Below are positions 22,188 through 33,959 of a stretch of DNA of 64,000 nucleotides, piece by piece; position 1 is the stretch's first letter; each line of letters opens with the position of its first letter. A program made the translations under genes and the position numbers. Location of the stretch: positions 2,170,001 through 2,234,000 of the forward strand of contig NC_135129.1 of assembly GCF_050908995.1 (NCBI RefSeq), in the 5' to 3' direction. Under the pieces are notes generated by a model, which worked only from the letters and a program-made list of their open reading frames with translations, was not told the origin of the DNA and made no database searches. This DNA is from Andrena cerasifolii (taxonomy: Eukaryota; Arthropoda; Insecta; Hymenoptera; Andrenidae).

Positions 22188-22999
22188 AGAGGCTTTTTCA
22201 GAGGTTATTCCCGTTAAACGGGTTGAAAAAATCGATTTTTTTTAACATTTTTCGAAAGCACGTATCCTCAAGAATGTACTGTTAAATTTTCATGGAAAAA
22301 TTCCGATTATTTTAGCTTCTACAGAGGCATTTTGTAGGGAGCGCAAAGGCTCGACCTGTATAGATGAAATCTTTGAACGCGTTTTTCTCGAAACGTCATT
22401 GTTTCACCTCGTGAAGATGAAATCTCAAAATCTATCGAACCGATTGCTTTATAAATTTGACTGCTTATTCTGCACACCTATGACTCTCGCAGGGACTACA
22501 ACCAAGTATTTTCATTCAGTGTAACCTACTTTTAAAATCGAAAATAGCAAAAGAAAAAAGCCGAAAAACATTTTTCCCGCAATCTGCCCGCCATTTTGCT
22601 AATTTTTCAGCTAAATAACTAATTATAGTCCGAGCGATAGCGACAGTCATACCGATCAAGAATCTGTTTTGATTTTGGGGTTCAGATAAGTCTAACAGCT
22701 GAAAACGCCTCCACTAGCGAAGCATGAATTTTTAAACACGTCATCAAGACCGTTTTCAAAATCATTTGAAAAGCAATAATTTTATTACTTTTATATTTTT
22801 TATTTACTACATAAATATAGTTTAATAAATAGAAAAAAGTTTTATTCCATTACTATAATTATTCTCGTCGCAATAAATTCCCGAAAATCGCTGAATATAT
22901 AGACGCGCTAGCCGGAACGACCCCTAGCGAAAAAAGTTCCCTAAGCATTAAGAAGCATTTATTAAGAAACCAAGTGTCCACATACTTTTGTCCCCACTG
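22188..22999. other. AT-rich DNA ending in a lone Tc1-type terminus
   Basis: Positions 22974-22999 read (inverse) CAGTGGGGACAAAAGTAT followed by GTGGACAC, with TA at 23000-23001. This is a typical Tc1/mariner end, but no partner end was found to the left. The remainder, including TTATTCCCGTTAAACGGG near 22205, shows no gene. Confidence 0.45.
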
Positions 23000-23001
23000 T
23001 A

Positions 23002-23815
23002 TACCAACACCAATAAAAGTCGCGAGAAATTTACAAAGACCCATCGTTATGAGTTTGAGTTTTTTTTTTATAAGAAATTACAAACTAGTTGCTTCGACTG
23101 CTTTGATAGTTCTCGCATTAAAGTGGCTGCGTTACGCTGCAACAGCCTTCTCCTCGTATTTTCTGCAAGGAAAAGGTTTAGATACCGTTTGCATTGTCGT
23201 GCCGTTGGTCACGGACCGTCGGTCCTTCCGGTCCGGCTTTCACCGTTAAGGCTCATCCTGAATGCTCTTTCGAGCGAGACAGATTGTTCCAACGCTTATT
23301 GTTCCCGCGCGACATAAATCAGGCAGGGCGATCAAGAACGCTATCCCGATCGTGAATTCGGTCTTGAAGCTTAAGTGCACTCTGCCCTATCAGATCGCTC
23401 GTACGCGCCACAAGGGGAGCGATGTTGCCGAAGGAAAAAATAAATTTGTCAAATCTTTTGTTCCTTTTGTTCGTTTTTCAGCGATTATGATTGGTACATC
23501 GGCTATTCGTATGGAAATAATGCTGCACTGAGTACGTGATCAATGTTACACAGGGGAACGATACCAAATTTTTGTAGAATCCGGGCTATTTCACGCGAGA
23601 TACATTTTTTGTGATTTACGGTACTGGAAATATTTATTGCATCACTCTGAAATTCATGTAGTACCTACAATTTTGGTAGCAATATGATTGATCAAATGAT
23701 TCTTATCCGACACATTTTTGCAATAATATTTTCCTAGTGGTGTACTAGATAATAATAAGATAGGTAAATGTAAGAGGAAGGACCAGACTATATTTTAGCA
23801 TATTTGTTATTACTT
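23002..23815. other. Mixed single-copy DNA, no gene recognised
   Basis: Positions 23100-23530 are somewhat GC-richer, with three overlapping plus-strand frames of 89-109 codons but no domain. The region 23540-23815 is AT-rich. Confidence 0.25.
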
Positions 23816-24400
23816 GCCCCGGTCTCCCCTACTATCCTAAAAATAAAATTATTCCAATAATCCTTCGGGCCTTTTTACACGAGGCGCTTTTTCTTACTCA
23901 CAATCGGTGTTTCAAACAAATTCATACTCTTCCTATCCCTTTCAAGCTAACGCTATCTCTATCAATTTATATATATTTATATATTTTCAGTACAGTACTT
24001 TTGGAATTTGGGACATGCAGGTATTTGAAAATATATAAATATATATAAATATATATAAGTACAGTACTTTTGGAATATTTATATATATATTTATATATAT
24101 TTATATATTTTCAGTACAGTACTTTTGGAATTTGGAACATGCAGGTATTTGAAAATATATAAATATATATAAATATATATAAATATATATAAATATATAT
24201 ATAAGTACAGTACTTTTGGAATTTGGGACATGCATGTTGATACAGATAGCGTTAGCTTGAAAGGGATAGGAAGAGTATGAATTTGTTTGAAATACCGATT
24301 GTGAGTAAGAAAAAGCGCCTCGTGTAAAAAGGCCCGAAGGATTATTTGAATAATTTTATTTGTAGGATAGTAAGGGAGACCGGGGCAAATTGATAGGTTT
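23816..24400. repeat. Large palindrome with AT core
   Basis: The arms (about 23816-23965 and 24245-24400) are inverse copies. From outside in they contain TTGCCCCGGTCTCCC, CCTTCGGGCCTTTTTACACG and TATCCCTTTCAAGCTAACGC. The core is a series of TATATAAATA runs with three GTACAGTACTTTTGGAAT segments. The outer parts are the GGGAGACCGGGGCA repeat also seen at 12941-13560. Confidence 0.88.
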
Positions 24401-24620
24401 GTCAGATTTCAATTTTTTTCATTTTTGTTTGAATTAATTGACTTAATAACAAATATGCTAAAATACCAGAAAAAAATACAGAAGATTGAAAATTTATGAT
24501 TTTCAAAGGCGTTGAAAGGTTAAAAATATAGGGAAAAAGTGATTTCAAACTTCAAGTGTCGTTATTTTCTAAAAATGTCATTTTTGTAATTTTTTTCTTG
24601 TGCCCCCCCCCCCCCCCTCC
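24345..24620. repeat. Dispersed GGGAGACCGGGGCA repeat, third copy
   Basis: Nearly identical to 13280-13560 (GATTGAAAATTTATGATTTT, CAAAGGCGTTGAAAGG, TTCAAACTTCAAGTGTCG) and ending in a C homopolymer at about 24603-24617. The poly-C end recurs in the other copy (GCTCCCCCCCTCC near 13538), so it belongs to the family. Confidence 0.85.
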
Positions 24621-24639
24621 CCAAGCCTTCCCTTGTGAA

Positions 24640-25001
24640 TTAACCCTTCGTGGTCACACCTTCTTATAATCACAAGTTGGTCACGCGGGGTTCACTGTAC
24701 CCCAGCGTCATTTTTGAGTTACCATTTTCGTATTTTTGAATTTTTTAACTTTTCAGTAATAATTGTACGTTCGTAATACGTATACAATCATTTTCTAATA
24801 CTCTTTTTCTAGAAATGTAAATTTTGATGTGATAAAATTTGTAGTTGAAAATGAGCGATTTTCCACGGTTGTAGGTAAAAAAGCGATTTTTTAATTTTTT
24901 TTCTTGGGATAAATCCCCTTTGGAAGTCGTAAAGACACGACATTTTAACTCGAAGATTATTCCTGGTGTACAATACACCCCGCGTGACCACGAAGGGTTA
25001 A
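24640..25001. mobile_element. TTAACCC-type (piggyBac-like) MITE, 362 bp
   Basis: Ends TTAACCCTTCGTGGTCAC and the exact inverse, with TTAA at 24640-24643 and 24998-25001. Subterminal GGTCACGCGGGGTTC and CACCCCGCGTGACC also mirror each other. A degraded copy is at 2314-2661. No transposase. Confidence 0.92.
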
Positions 25002-25971
25002 TTTAACAGATAGTTTTTAAACAGTAGCTGATTGAAAATTGGCTTGGGGCGAATCGACCCAGTGTGACAATTACGTTCGAAAAAATAGGTGTGGCAACCG
25101 AGGGTTAAACTAGAAGAGACGTGTATGTTGAATTAAAAACCAAAGTAGACGTAAGATGTCAAGAAATGTTGTATAGATAAACAAAAAAAAATGAGTAAAA
25201 TGTAACTTTACTCTTCAGTGGAGTGTTTTTTCGAAACTAACCAGTATACTACAAAATTGTTATTCGAATAATTTCGGATAAGAATAATTCATGATTATTG
25301 AAACTCGGTTTATTTTTCGCTTAATGCATCACAGTTGTAAAGTCGCAACCAGCTTCCAAACATCAACGGTTAGCGTTATCTATTCCCTAATAGAATTGTT
25401 TTTACAAAGACAGCTATCACCATTAATCGGATGAGCTGAAAAAGAATTCAAGACGCTAGTACGGGGAGGTGAAGGACGAGACCACGCGAAAGCAAAGTTT
25501 AAACTTTTAAACCTCGCTGGGTATAGCGGGGCAGCCTTTTATTTCTTCTGCTTTTACCTTAATTAGCGAGCTACCCGACGGCTAATTATTACGTTACGTT
25601 TGCGTTAGGCAGTATACAGGACCGAGTCCTCTGTACGTGTGCACCCTGTGTTCCACCTGAATCTCCTGTTCTTTTCTGCTTCATTTTGTTCCCTCGCTCC
25701 TGCGAGCTTTCGATTACTCGAGGCGGAAAGTGTAGCCCACCGGCATGTAGTTCTCACGGCATAAAAGGAATCTAACAGAAGACGCGTTACACGGTTCTGT
25801 CGCGGTCAATTTTTTAGTTACACGCTGCTTTGCATTCCCCAGTATTAATTTGCAAGTTGGTTCAATATGTATCTTTGTGCACAGTGTCTCTTTATTTTTA
25901 GAAACAATAGTAAAGACACGAACCTCTTCAGTTACACTGACACATATGCGTAAGTTCGGTTTTAATATTTG
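25002..25971. other. AT-rich then CpG-denser single-copy DNA
   Basis: A lone GAGGGTTAA at about 25101-25109 may be a decayed TTAACCC-type end. Positions 25440-25970 are GC-richer without a recognisable exon; the minus frame 25714-25989 has no domain. Confidence 0.3.
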
Positions 25972-26116
25972 AGGCATTGAGAGCAGCAACTAACCCACAT
26001 TTTTTTTGCGAAATTGAGTTAGTAGCAATAATGTATTGCAATAGGCTCATATAAAGTAGGAAAAATTATTATTTTTTCAATGTGGGTTAGTTAGTTCGTC
26101 TTTGCTCTCAATGCCT
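25972..26116. repeat. Small foldback, 145 bp
   Basis: AGGCATTGAGAGCAGCAACT and CTAACCCACATTTT on the left are mirrored by AATGTGGGTTAGTTAG and TTTGCTCTCAATGCCT on the right. The right arm carries a short extra segment (GTTCGTC). Family unknown. Confidence 0.85.
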
Positions 26117-26366
26117 AATTTCTGATTGCAAAAGAATGAAAACATATTTATTATAGAATCTATCCACAAGAACAATAAGCTTGTTTTATGGCAACATTTA
26201 CAATATTTTATCCCACTTAAAATCTCGTGGTACAAAAATATTTGCATATTGCTTTAAGAAAATTATCTCAGAAGAGAGCGAGTTTTTACCATTTCGAATA
26301 AATATTTACCTACGATACTATCCAAGTAAATTCTACTTACAAAAAATTAGGAAATTAGAAAAAATC

Positions 26367-26725
26367 TGGAACTTTGTGAATATGTAGAGAATTTCCTCCT
26401 GATTACAACGGAATTTTTGTTTGCTGCCCAAATCCAGTCTAAGGGGGTGTAATTGACCGCTGAAAATCCGGTTATTTACCGATTTTGTGTTATATATCGT
26501 GAATTGTAAAATAATATTTTCACCAAATGGTGGATCTAATTAAAAGAAGTAACTTTTGTCTTGAAACTTTTTTTCTATCTCTTACAGTTCGCGAGTTACA
26601 ACACAAAATCGGAAAATAGCCGAATTTTCAAGGGTTAATTTCACCCCATTCGAGTAAATTTGGGCAGCAAAGAAAAATTGCGTTGTCATCAGGAGGAAAT
26701 CCCCCACATATTTACAAAGTTTCAA
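26367..26725. repeat. Foldback element, about 360 bp
   Basis: Left arm AGAGAATTTCCTCCTGAT...TTTGCTGCCCAAAT...GGGGGTGTAATTGACC. Right arm is the inverse GGTTAATTTCACCCC...ATTTGGGCAGCAAAG...ATCAGGAGGAAAT. Inner arms match again around CCGATTTTGTGTTATA. Boundaries are approximate and no target duplication was resolved. Confidence 0.8.
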
Positions 26726-27059
26726 ACTTTTCTGAATTTTTGGGTTCGGGATCTTCCCTTGTTACTCGAATATTTTATCCGGCTAATATTTATTCGTCAT
26801 TTGTAACATATTATTCTATCCATTTATTCAAATAATGAAAATTATTCAAAATTATTCATAGTTTCGATTTCCTCTCAGTTTCGTAAAACTGCGTTCATAA
26901 AATCTATACAATTTTCCGAATAAAAATTATTTATATTATCTAGATAAATTCGATCAAAAATTGATTCGGATAAATTGTTATTCGACTAACACTTATCCAT
27001 TTGTGGCGAACAGAAGATTATTCGTTATTCGTTATCGAAGTAAAAATCTTCTGCATCTC

Positions 27060-27890
27060 TGGTTACACAGTGCATCGGTACTCGAATCTTTTTAATCGTA
27101 GAATCGATCCCGAAGAGCTGTCCCACATTCTCCCCCAGCAGCCACGCACACGCCAGGCCTGGAGTTATTAACACTTCGCAGGAGAAACACGCCGCGTACA
27201 CCCAAGGAGCTTCTTTCTATTTATTCAAATGAAACCTTCACGCCCGTGAGATTACCAGAACAGTGTACGGTTGTGATAATTAAGCGGCGTGTACCGGTTG
27301 CCCCCATGAATATTAATGGGGCAGCGTGGCGCACGCGTGCTCAGAACGGGGAATACGGCAGCGATGTTCTCTTTGAACAGCCCCCGGAGCGGGGGTTCCG
27401 CGCGAGCCTCCCTAACAAGCTGCCTTTTATTTCACTCGAATTGCCGGTCGTCAGAGTGGAATCGTCCCGACGAAAGTTCTGCTGAAGTCGTTGGAATTCG
27501 ATTGATCGCCGCGGAGCAATCTCGTCTGCTCCCCCCCGCTGCATAACACAGAGGTACACGCTGTGCAGCGAACCTCCGTTGAACTTTGCTCAAGTTGCGA
27601 TTAAGCCTGAGAATAGGGCGACGGAATATCGATGTGATCGAGTTAACCCTTTGTAGGTACCCGTCTGCTCCCTGCAACGCGAGTGGCTTAAACGAGGGAA
27701 AGCCTTTCCTCGTTGCTTGGAATCGCTGACGAGCGCTCTTTTTCCTCGGGACAGATCCGTCCCAATGAATTCCTGAATTTGAAACGCAACAGCGGGGGTT
27801 TTTGTTGAGAAACACACGTCTAACCCTGTGTCTAGTATAGGATGCCTCTCAGGCACGGTGAAGTTTAAATGAACTGCTACAATGGTCATT
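27060..27890. other. Single-copy CpG-denser island
   Basis: GC-rich and unrepeated, with CCCCCATGAATATTAATGGGG (one central base short of a palindrome) at about 27302-27322. Five overlapping frames on both strands, none with a domain. Candidate regulatory DNA by composition. Confidence 0.35.
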
Positions 27891-28064
27891 TTATTATAGC
27901 TTGCAGAAGTGGAAGAATTTGTAAGTCGATAGGTTTAAATTAAACGAATTACTGCCTTCGAAGTTGCTTTGCTGTAGTTAGTTTTTATTGAATATTGTTG
28001 TATTTAATGGGAGGTCATTGAGCAAAGTACCTATCTATGGTCGATTGAAGTGTGAGTACTGTAG

Positions 28065-29428
28065 TAGGGCTGTTACGAATATTCTAAGTATTCGAAGTAT
28101 TCGAATAATTTGAATATTATTATGTTCTTATGTAAATACAATATATTATTGGAATAATTAGGAGTATTCAAATATTCTAATGTTATTCGAATAATTAGGA
28201 GTATTCGAATATTCGAATATTAATCGATTAATTATGAGTGTTTAAATAATTAGGAGTATTCGAATATTCTAATGTTATTCGAATAATTAGGAGTATTCAA
28301 ATATTAATCGACTAATTAAGAGTTCAAATAATTAGGAGTATTCGAATATTCTAATGTTATTCGAATAATTAGGAGTATTCGAATATTATTCTACTAATTA
28401 AGAGTATTCAAATAATTAGGAGTATTCGAATATTCTAATGTTATTCGAATAATTAGGAGTATTCAAATATTCCAATGTTATTCAAATAATTAGGAGTATT
28501 CGAGTATTCTAATGTTATTCAAATAATTAAGAGTATTTAAATAATTAGGAGTATTCGAATATTCTAATGTTATTCGAATAATTAGGCGTATTCGAATATT
28601 ATTCAACTAATTAAGAAATTTCAAATAATTAGGAGTATTCTAATATTCTTATGTTATTCGAATAATTAGAAATATTCGAATATTCGAATATTATCGACTA
28701 ATTACGAGTATTCGAATATCATTCGAATAATTAGAGGTTTTCGGGTATTATTCGAACAATTACGGGGTATTTATTTATTCATTCGAATACTCCTAATATT
28801 CATTATTCGAATAATTCGGAATATTCCCACATTATTCGAATAATTAGGAGTATTCGAATATTATTCGGTAATAATTAGGGGTTTTCGGGTATTTTTTTAA
28901 TAATTGTAGGTATTCATTTACTCATTCGAATACTCGTAATATTCATTATTCAGCATCAGAATGTACGTTCCCTACAGCAGGAAATGTTGTAACGGCAAAG
29001 AGAAGCGACCTTGGACCAGAAAACATTAATGTTTTTGGTTTTCTCCACCAAAACAGATTTTGGTATGAATAATAAGAATAAAATTACTACTATCACTGTT
29101 AATGAGCACCATAATTCAACATGTAAATACATTCCGCCCTAAATTCAAATAGAATTTTTACCTTTCGTTTCAAAATTGATAACTTTATCAAAGGTTAATA
29201 AAGCTTCAAATTTAACATTTGAAAATCAAATAATTGTAAAGCACAATATGACAAGAATAGCACAATAAAGCGTGAACAATTTATTTCACGTTTAAATTCG
29301 TATTCGGTACAATTCGAAATTGCAACACTTTGAATTCTTCGAATACTCCGAATTCTTCGAATACTCCGAATTCTTCGAATACTCCGAATTCCTCGAATAG
29401 TTCGACCAATCGAGTATTTACAGCTCTA
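28065..29428. mobile_element. hAT-type element with perfect 8-bp duplication, 1364 bp
   Basis: Ends TAGGGCTGTTACGAATA and inverse TAGAGCTGTAAATACTCG. TACTGTAG occurs exactly at 28057-28064 and 29429-29436. Positions 28080-28960 are a degenerate array of AATTAGGAGTATTCGAATAT-type units, several with a 37-bp spacing. 28970-29310 is non-array sequence, and 29335-29400 is a CGAATACTCCGAATTCTT array. No transposase frame. Confidence 0.92.
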
Positions 29429-29436
29429 TACTGTAG

Positions 29437-30968
29437 GAGTGAAAATATGACGAAGGATAATAGTCTTATATTGATGAATATAAAACAAGAAATTCGTTAG
29501 AATTGAACTGAACTAGATTTGTTTCTTAAACATAAGCTTGCTCGCTCTCAGCTTCCATTACCATTTCATATCTTCTTGCTCTCGTTGCCAATAAAAACCT
29601 CTTTCCTTTGGATCATCAGTCTCTAAACTCCATTTACTCAATATCCCAACACATATTTACCTCTGTCCCTACGCTCACACGTTTTCCCACAACCAGTTTC
29701 CTTGAAAACGTCGCAACTAGCGTTGTCAAATCCCTTAACCAGATTCCACAATGTTGAACTCAATAACCCAGAGAAACAAGAAGACCAAAATCTTAAAGTC
29801 GAAGTAGCGCCACTTTCGTGGTATTACTGAAAACACTCGCATTTATGGCGAAAGAAAATAACTCTTACTAACCAGATAGCTGTATCTGTAGTAGCTCGGA
29901 AAAGGAAAAAGAATGCGAGCCCACAAGTTTTTAATCCCGTTAATTTCAATTCAACTTTCCCCGAGGTTCTGACGCCCCAGATATCGCCCCCGTCGTTGAA
30001 ACCGCGCAATTAGTGTAAATCACGATCCCGTCGATCTCTATCGCAAGCCTATCTCCATTAATGAGATTCCCACGAATAAAATGATACGTGTCGGCGGCAG
30101 TAACGAGGGATTCTCCCGCAGGAAGCTTCTGTGTCACCAGGAATCCTCGGCTCTTTTATTCCCCTTTGCCGGTCGATACGATGCGTCTTCCAAAAGGATG
30201 TGTGGTCCATTGAGCAATGCGGTACAATGGCTCTGCGGAGGGTCGTAAATACAAATTACATCGGCATTACCTTCCATTCTACGGAATAAAGGAGCGCGGA
30301 GATCTCGAATCCACCTTGGATCGTTACGCTGTAAATTTCTGAATTAGCTTGCCGCACGATTTGCAGCTCCCACTCCACCCGGCTACAACGAAATTACCTT
30401 TTCACCCAGAAGCTCGCTCCACTATAGGAATTTTCGAAATCTTTGCCACGTTATGAATCGACGCAGAGTCATTGTTGGAAAACGTGCAATTGAACGAATC
30501 TTCGTTGAAAGAATGGAGGAGCAGTTCGGTGGAATTTATTTAGTTTGAGTGTAACGATGTTTCGTTTGCAGTAATATTTCCAAAATATTCCATTTCGAGT
30601 TGTAACTTTAGATCAATATAACTTTTCACAAAATTAGTTTTGACAGGAATATTATTGTTATTATTACGTATTATGGTGCATAAAGCTGATGCTTTTTTTC
30701 GGAAACTGATTGTGTTTTGCAAACTGATATTCAGTAGAAATATTGTCGCAACGAATTAAGAATAATTTATTTTCAAAATTAAGGTCAGGTATCATTGGCT
30801 GCAGCTTGCCTTTTACGTAAACCTTACAATCATCTGTATGCTGTATTATAATCTGACTATAGTACAGAGCAATAAAGACGATTTCTAATGATAATAGAAA
30901 AAAATCGTTTTCAAAGTGTTTAGAATTTGCAGTCCCAGAGATTTGTATTGTCTCGGCGATCTAACAAG
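29437..30968. other. Single-copy DNA with a CpG-denser island
   Basis: Positions 29800-30540 are GC-richer, the flanks AT-rich. Short minus-strand frames (29824-30009, 29946-30137) have no recognised domain. No repeat was seen. Confidence 0.3.
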
Positions 30969-31385
30969 GAGAGTATTTTAGGTGTCCGCCTCCGATCATT
31001 TTGATTTTCGGATATGTTATAGAGGACCGAAAAATAAGAAATACGTGTTTTTTTATTTTTCCCCGTTTTCATATTTGGGGGGTGAAAACTGCGTTCAAAG
31101 TTAAGGGTTGAAAAATCATTCTTGTGGAATATCTCGAGAACTATTAGAGATAGGGGACTAGTGTCAATGGACGAATTTTGTGTCTTTGAATGCGAAATAT
31201 GACTGACTCACCAGATTTTCAAAAATCCACAAAAATGATTTTTCAACCCTAACTTTGAACGCAGTTTTCACCCCCCAAATATGAAAACGGGGAAAAATAA
31301 AAAAACACGTATTTCTTATTTTTCGGTCCTCTGTAACATATCCAAAAATCAAAATGATCGGAGGCGGACACCTAAAGTACTCTCG
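30969..31385. mobile_element. Foldback element, about 417 bp
   Basis: Arms of about 180 bp start GAGAGTA(T/C)TTTAGGTGTCC and contain CGCCTCCGATCATTTTGATT and AGAGGACCGAAAAATAAGA. The arm sequence is related to the repeated units of the large palindrome at 57656-59138. The centre has TCTCGAGAACTATTAGAG, also seen near 60337. Non-coding. Confidence 0.88.
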
Positions 31386-31429
31386 TAACGTTTCAACCTG
31401 TTCGAAGTTGTCGATCAATGTTTGCGTAG

Positions 31430-31790
31430 AATTTCATTAATCTCCGACGATCCTCTCAAAGGCACCCAATTTCCTCGGCAATGGCGCGTATCGCGCGGCC
31501 TACTTCTAGCAGACGACGCCTCGAAAGTTTAAGTTTCCGCGAGTTTTCGCTCCCCCTTCACGTAAATCAAGGGCGCGCCTCTGTTTCAAGAATTATCATC
31601 CATTCCGAAACTTCTGACAGAAGGAGGATCCCACTGTCGCAGCCTGCATTCCGCAGTCTCCTTTTTCGCACGCTGAAAAGCGAGATTGCTGGCAGAACGG
31701 CTGCCTCCTCAGCTTTCCACTGTTTGCGCAAACCTGGAATTTCCTAACGAGATTTTTCTCCCCCACTCTTCCTCATAAGAAGAGAAGTCT
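31430..31790. other. Single-copy CpG-denser island
   Basis: A frame of 88 codons (31481-31747 plus) lies here without a recognised domain or splice context. Confidence 0.25.
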
Positions 31791-31863
31791 TGCAACCCGC
31801 GAACAAATTGTATATAAGTTCACTGTGACCGGTGACATTAAACAAGATAGTTCCATTACAAAG

Positions 31864-32014
31864 AATTGAAGAGTCCTTGTAGAAAACACTAGAAGTGCCG
31901 AAATTACAAAAAAAAAAAAATATACATCGCAGCATGTTCTACGTGGAAATGCCAATGGTAGCATAGAATTTGATTTTTGGCACTTACAGTTTTTTCTGCA
32001 AGGACTATTCAATT
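31864..32014. mobile_element. Short TIR element with AATTG ends, 151 bp
   Basis: Left arm AATTGAAGAGTCCTTG...AGAAAACACTAGAAGTGCC is mirrored by GGCACTTACAGTTTTTTC...AAGGACTATTCAATT. A longer relative with the same ends is at 46950-47476. Confidence 0.8.
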
Positions 32015-32429
32015 ATATTTTAAAATTGTTGAGTTACCTACTGGATTAGGCAAATGGTATCAACGTAGTACTTAAAATCTAGTATTGAGTTTGAAACTTT
32101 CTTTTGATGTCTCTCGATGCCTCACCCCTTGAAACTTTACTATTAATATTTTTGGAGTAACATTTCGGATTTTACTGCAACTTGGATATGTTGAAGTCTT
32201 TAGTGATATATATATACGTATCTCGAAGGATTTTTAAAAATTTTCAAAATTGTGGATCTTACAGCTGTTTGAAATGTAGTGTTGACCTTTTTTCAATAAA
32301 TTATAACTGTTGAACTAAGAAACTGATAAAAATGAGCTTTTGGCTGCTTACAGTGGAGACATAAGAGTACCTAATAAAAATGATTTCACTTTAAAAAAAA
32401 AAACAAATTGACCATTTATTTTGCAGTTG
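32015..32429. other. AT-rich DNA, no gene seen
   Basis: Nothing recognisable apart from homopolymer runs. Confidence 0.3.
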
Positions 32430-32437
32430 TTTTAAAC

Positions 32438-33157
32438 CAGCGTTGCCCCGATAGGCGGTCCGAGAGCACGAGCATCCATCGCGTTTTCCAAAGCTCGCGT
32501 GAAAGGGGGCGCTCGAAACCAATGAAGTTGCGGGCATGTAATGGATGGGTTACATGCTGGTTTCATGTCGATTAAATTGATTTGATTTGCGGTTATAGGC
32601 CGATTTCAAGTCGTTCGGATTTGTGGTTATGGGATATATTTATTGATGACTGGGTAATTTTTTAAACCCCCGGGGGGGTTTCTTTTTCTTCATAATTTTA
32701 TATTGTCATCCAAACTACGTATGCCTGCAAAGTTTCAAGTCTATTGGATTGTTGGAAGTGGGTTAAAATTAAATTCTAGATTTGAACTAAATAAACATAC
32801 ATACAAACAAACAAACAGAGGATTGAAGCTGAATAAAAATCGTTTAATAAGAGACTTTTTGTTAATCAGAGGTGTAAGTGGGACTGTTCAAGTCTATTCC
32901 GTCCAATTATATAATATTATTGTTTATTCATTAGTCAGTTACTGTTTATTCTCCCAATTCCTAAAATGTGGAACACTGAGGCTCCAAGAGTCCCAGTTAT
33001 ATAAGCCTACGGGTACGAGCCTACTCGCAGACTACTAGAGATTTCCCCATCCGATACATGCCCGCATCTTCATTGGTTTCTAGCGCCCCCTTCCACGCGA
33101 GCTTTGGAAAACGCGATGGATGCTCGTGCTCTCGGACCGCCCATCGGGGCAACGCTG
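32438..33157. mobile_element. hAT-type element, 720 bp
   Basis: Arms of about 120 bp begin CAGCGTTGCCCCGAT. Target duplication TTTTAAAC (32430-32437) and TTCTAAAC (33158-33165), 7 of 8. The arms are CpG-rich (GCGTTTTCCAAAGCTCGCG). The centre (about 32700-32850) carries an inverted copy of the dispersed module of 9479-9565 followed by ACATACATACAAACAAAC. Confidence 0.88.
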
Positions 33158-33305
33158 TTCTAAACAAACGTAATTTTATAATAGCAAGGCACTATTTATA
33201 AATTTAATAAAAGTGAAGATATAGCTCTATTTGTTCTCTTTACGGGGACGTTTTCAGAAATGCCGGCATTTTAAAATTAGCCACATGAAAATTAATTGAC
33301 TTGAG

Positions 33306-33792
33306 GCTTGGCACGATGAATCTATGTCGAAAATAAGTAAATAGGTGTCCGAACGTTTCTGTCAATGGGCCTTAATAATAGAGATATTTACATGGAAATT
33401 ATTAAAAATTTCATAGTGGCCGTAGGGTTTTAATGGGTAAAAATCCCATACTACCCAGGCGCCACAGGGGGATTCCCATCTGAAGCAGTGGGGGTGCCTT
33501 TTGAAGATTTCCCCCAAGTTAAAAAAAAAATTATAAAACAAATAATTTATAAAAAAAAATTAATAAATTTTTTTTTAACGTGGAGACATCTTCAAAAGGC
33601 ACCTCGACGCCTCCAGAAGGAATCTCCCGCGGCCGCCAGGGTAGTGTGGGATTTTTACCCACTAAAACTCCACGGCCACTATGAAATTTTTAATAATTTC
33701 CATATAAATATCTCTATTATTACGGCCTATTGGCTGAAACGCTCGGACACCTATTTACTTATTTTCGACATAGATCCACCGTGCCAAGGGTC
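33306..33792. mobile_element. Foldback element, about 490 bp
   Basis: Arms of about 210 bp: left GGCTTGGCACGATGAATC, right inverse CCTTGGCACGGTGGATC. Inner arm parts CGAAAATAAGTAAATAGGTG, CCATACTACCC and TCTTCAAAAGGCACC are mirrored, with an AT core. No target duplication was resolved. Confidence 0.85.
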
Positions 33793-33959
33793 ATCAAAAC
33801 CGGTGTCTACCTCATGGCGTCCTCCCCTTGTAAGTATTAGCAGCCAAGCGGCTCTGCTGTTCTTAAACTATATCAATGCCTCTGCTAAATTCGATTAATT
33901 CTTAAAACATACAACTTTATTAAAATTGATTGAACCATCTACCCTTGCGTTCCATATGC

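Noticed and set aside
24603..24617. C homopolymer as a possible assembly error
   Set aside because: A shorter C run occurs at the same place in the related copy near 13538, so it belongs to the repeat. Its exact length may still be unreliable.
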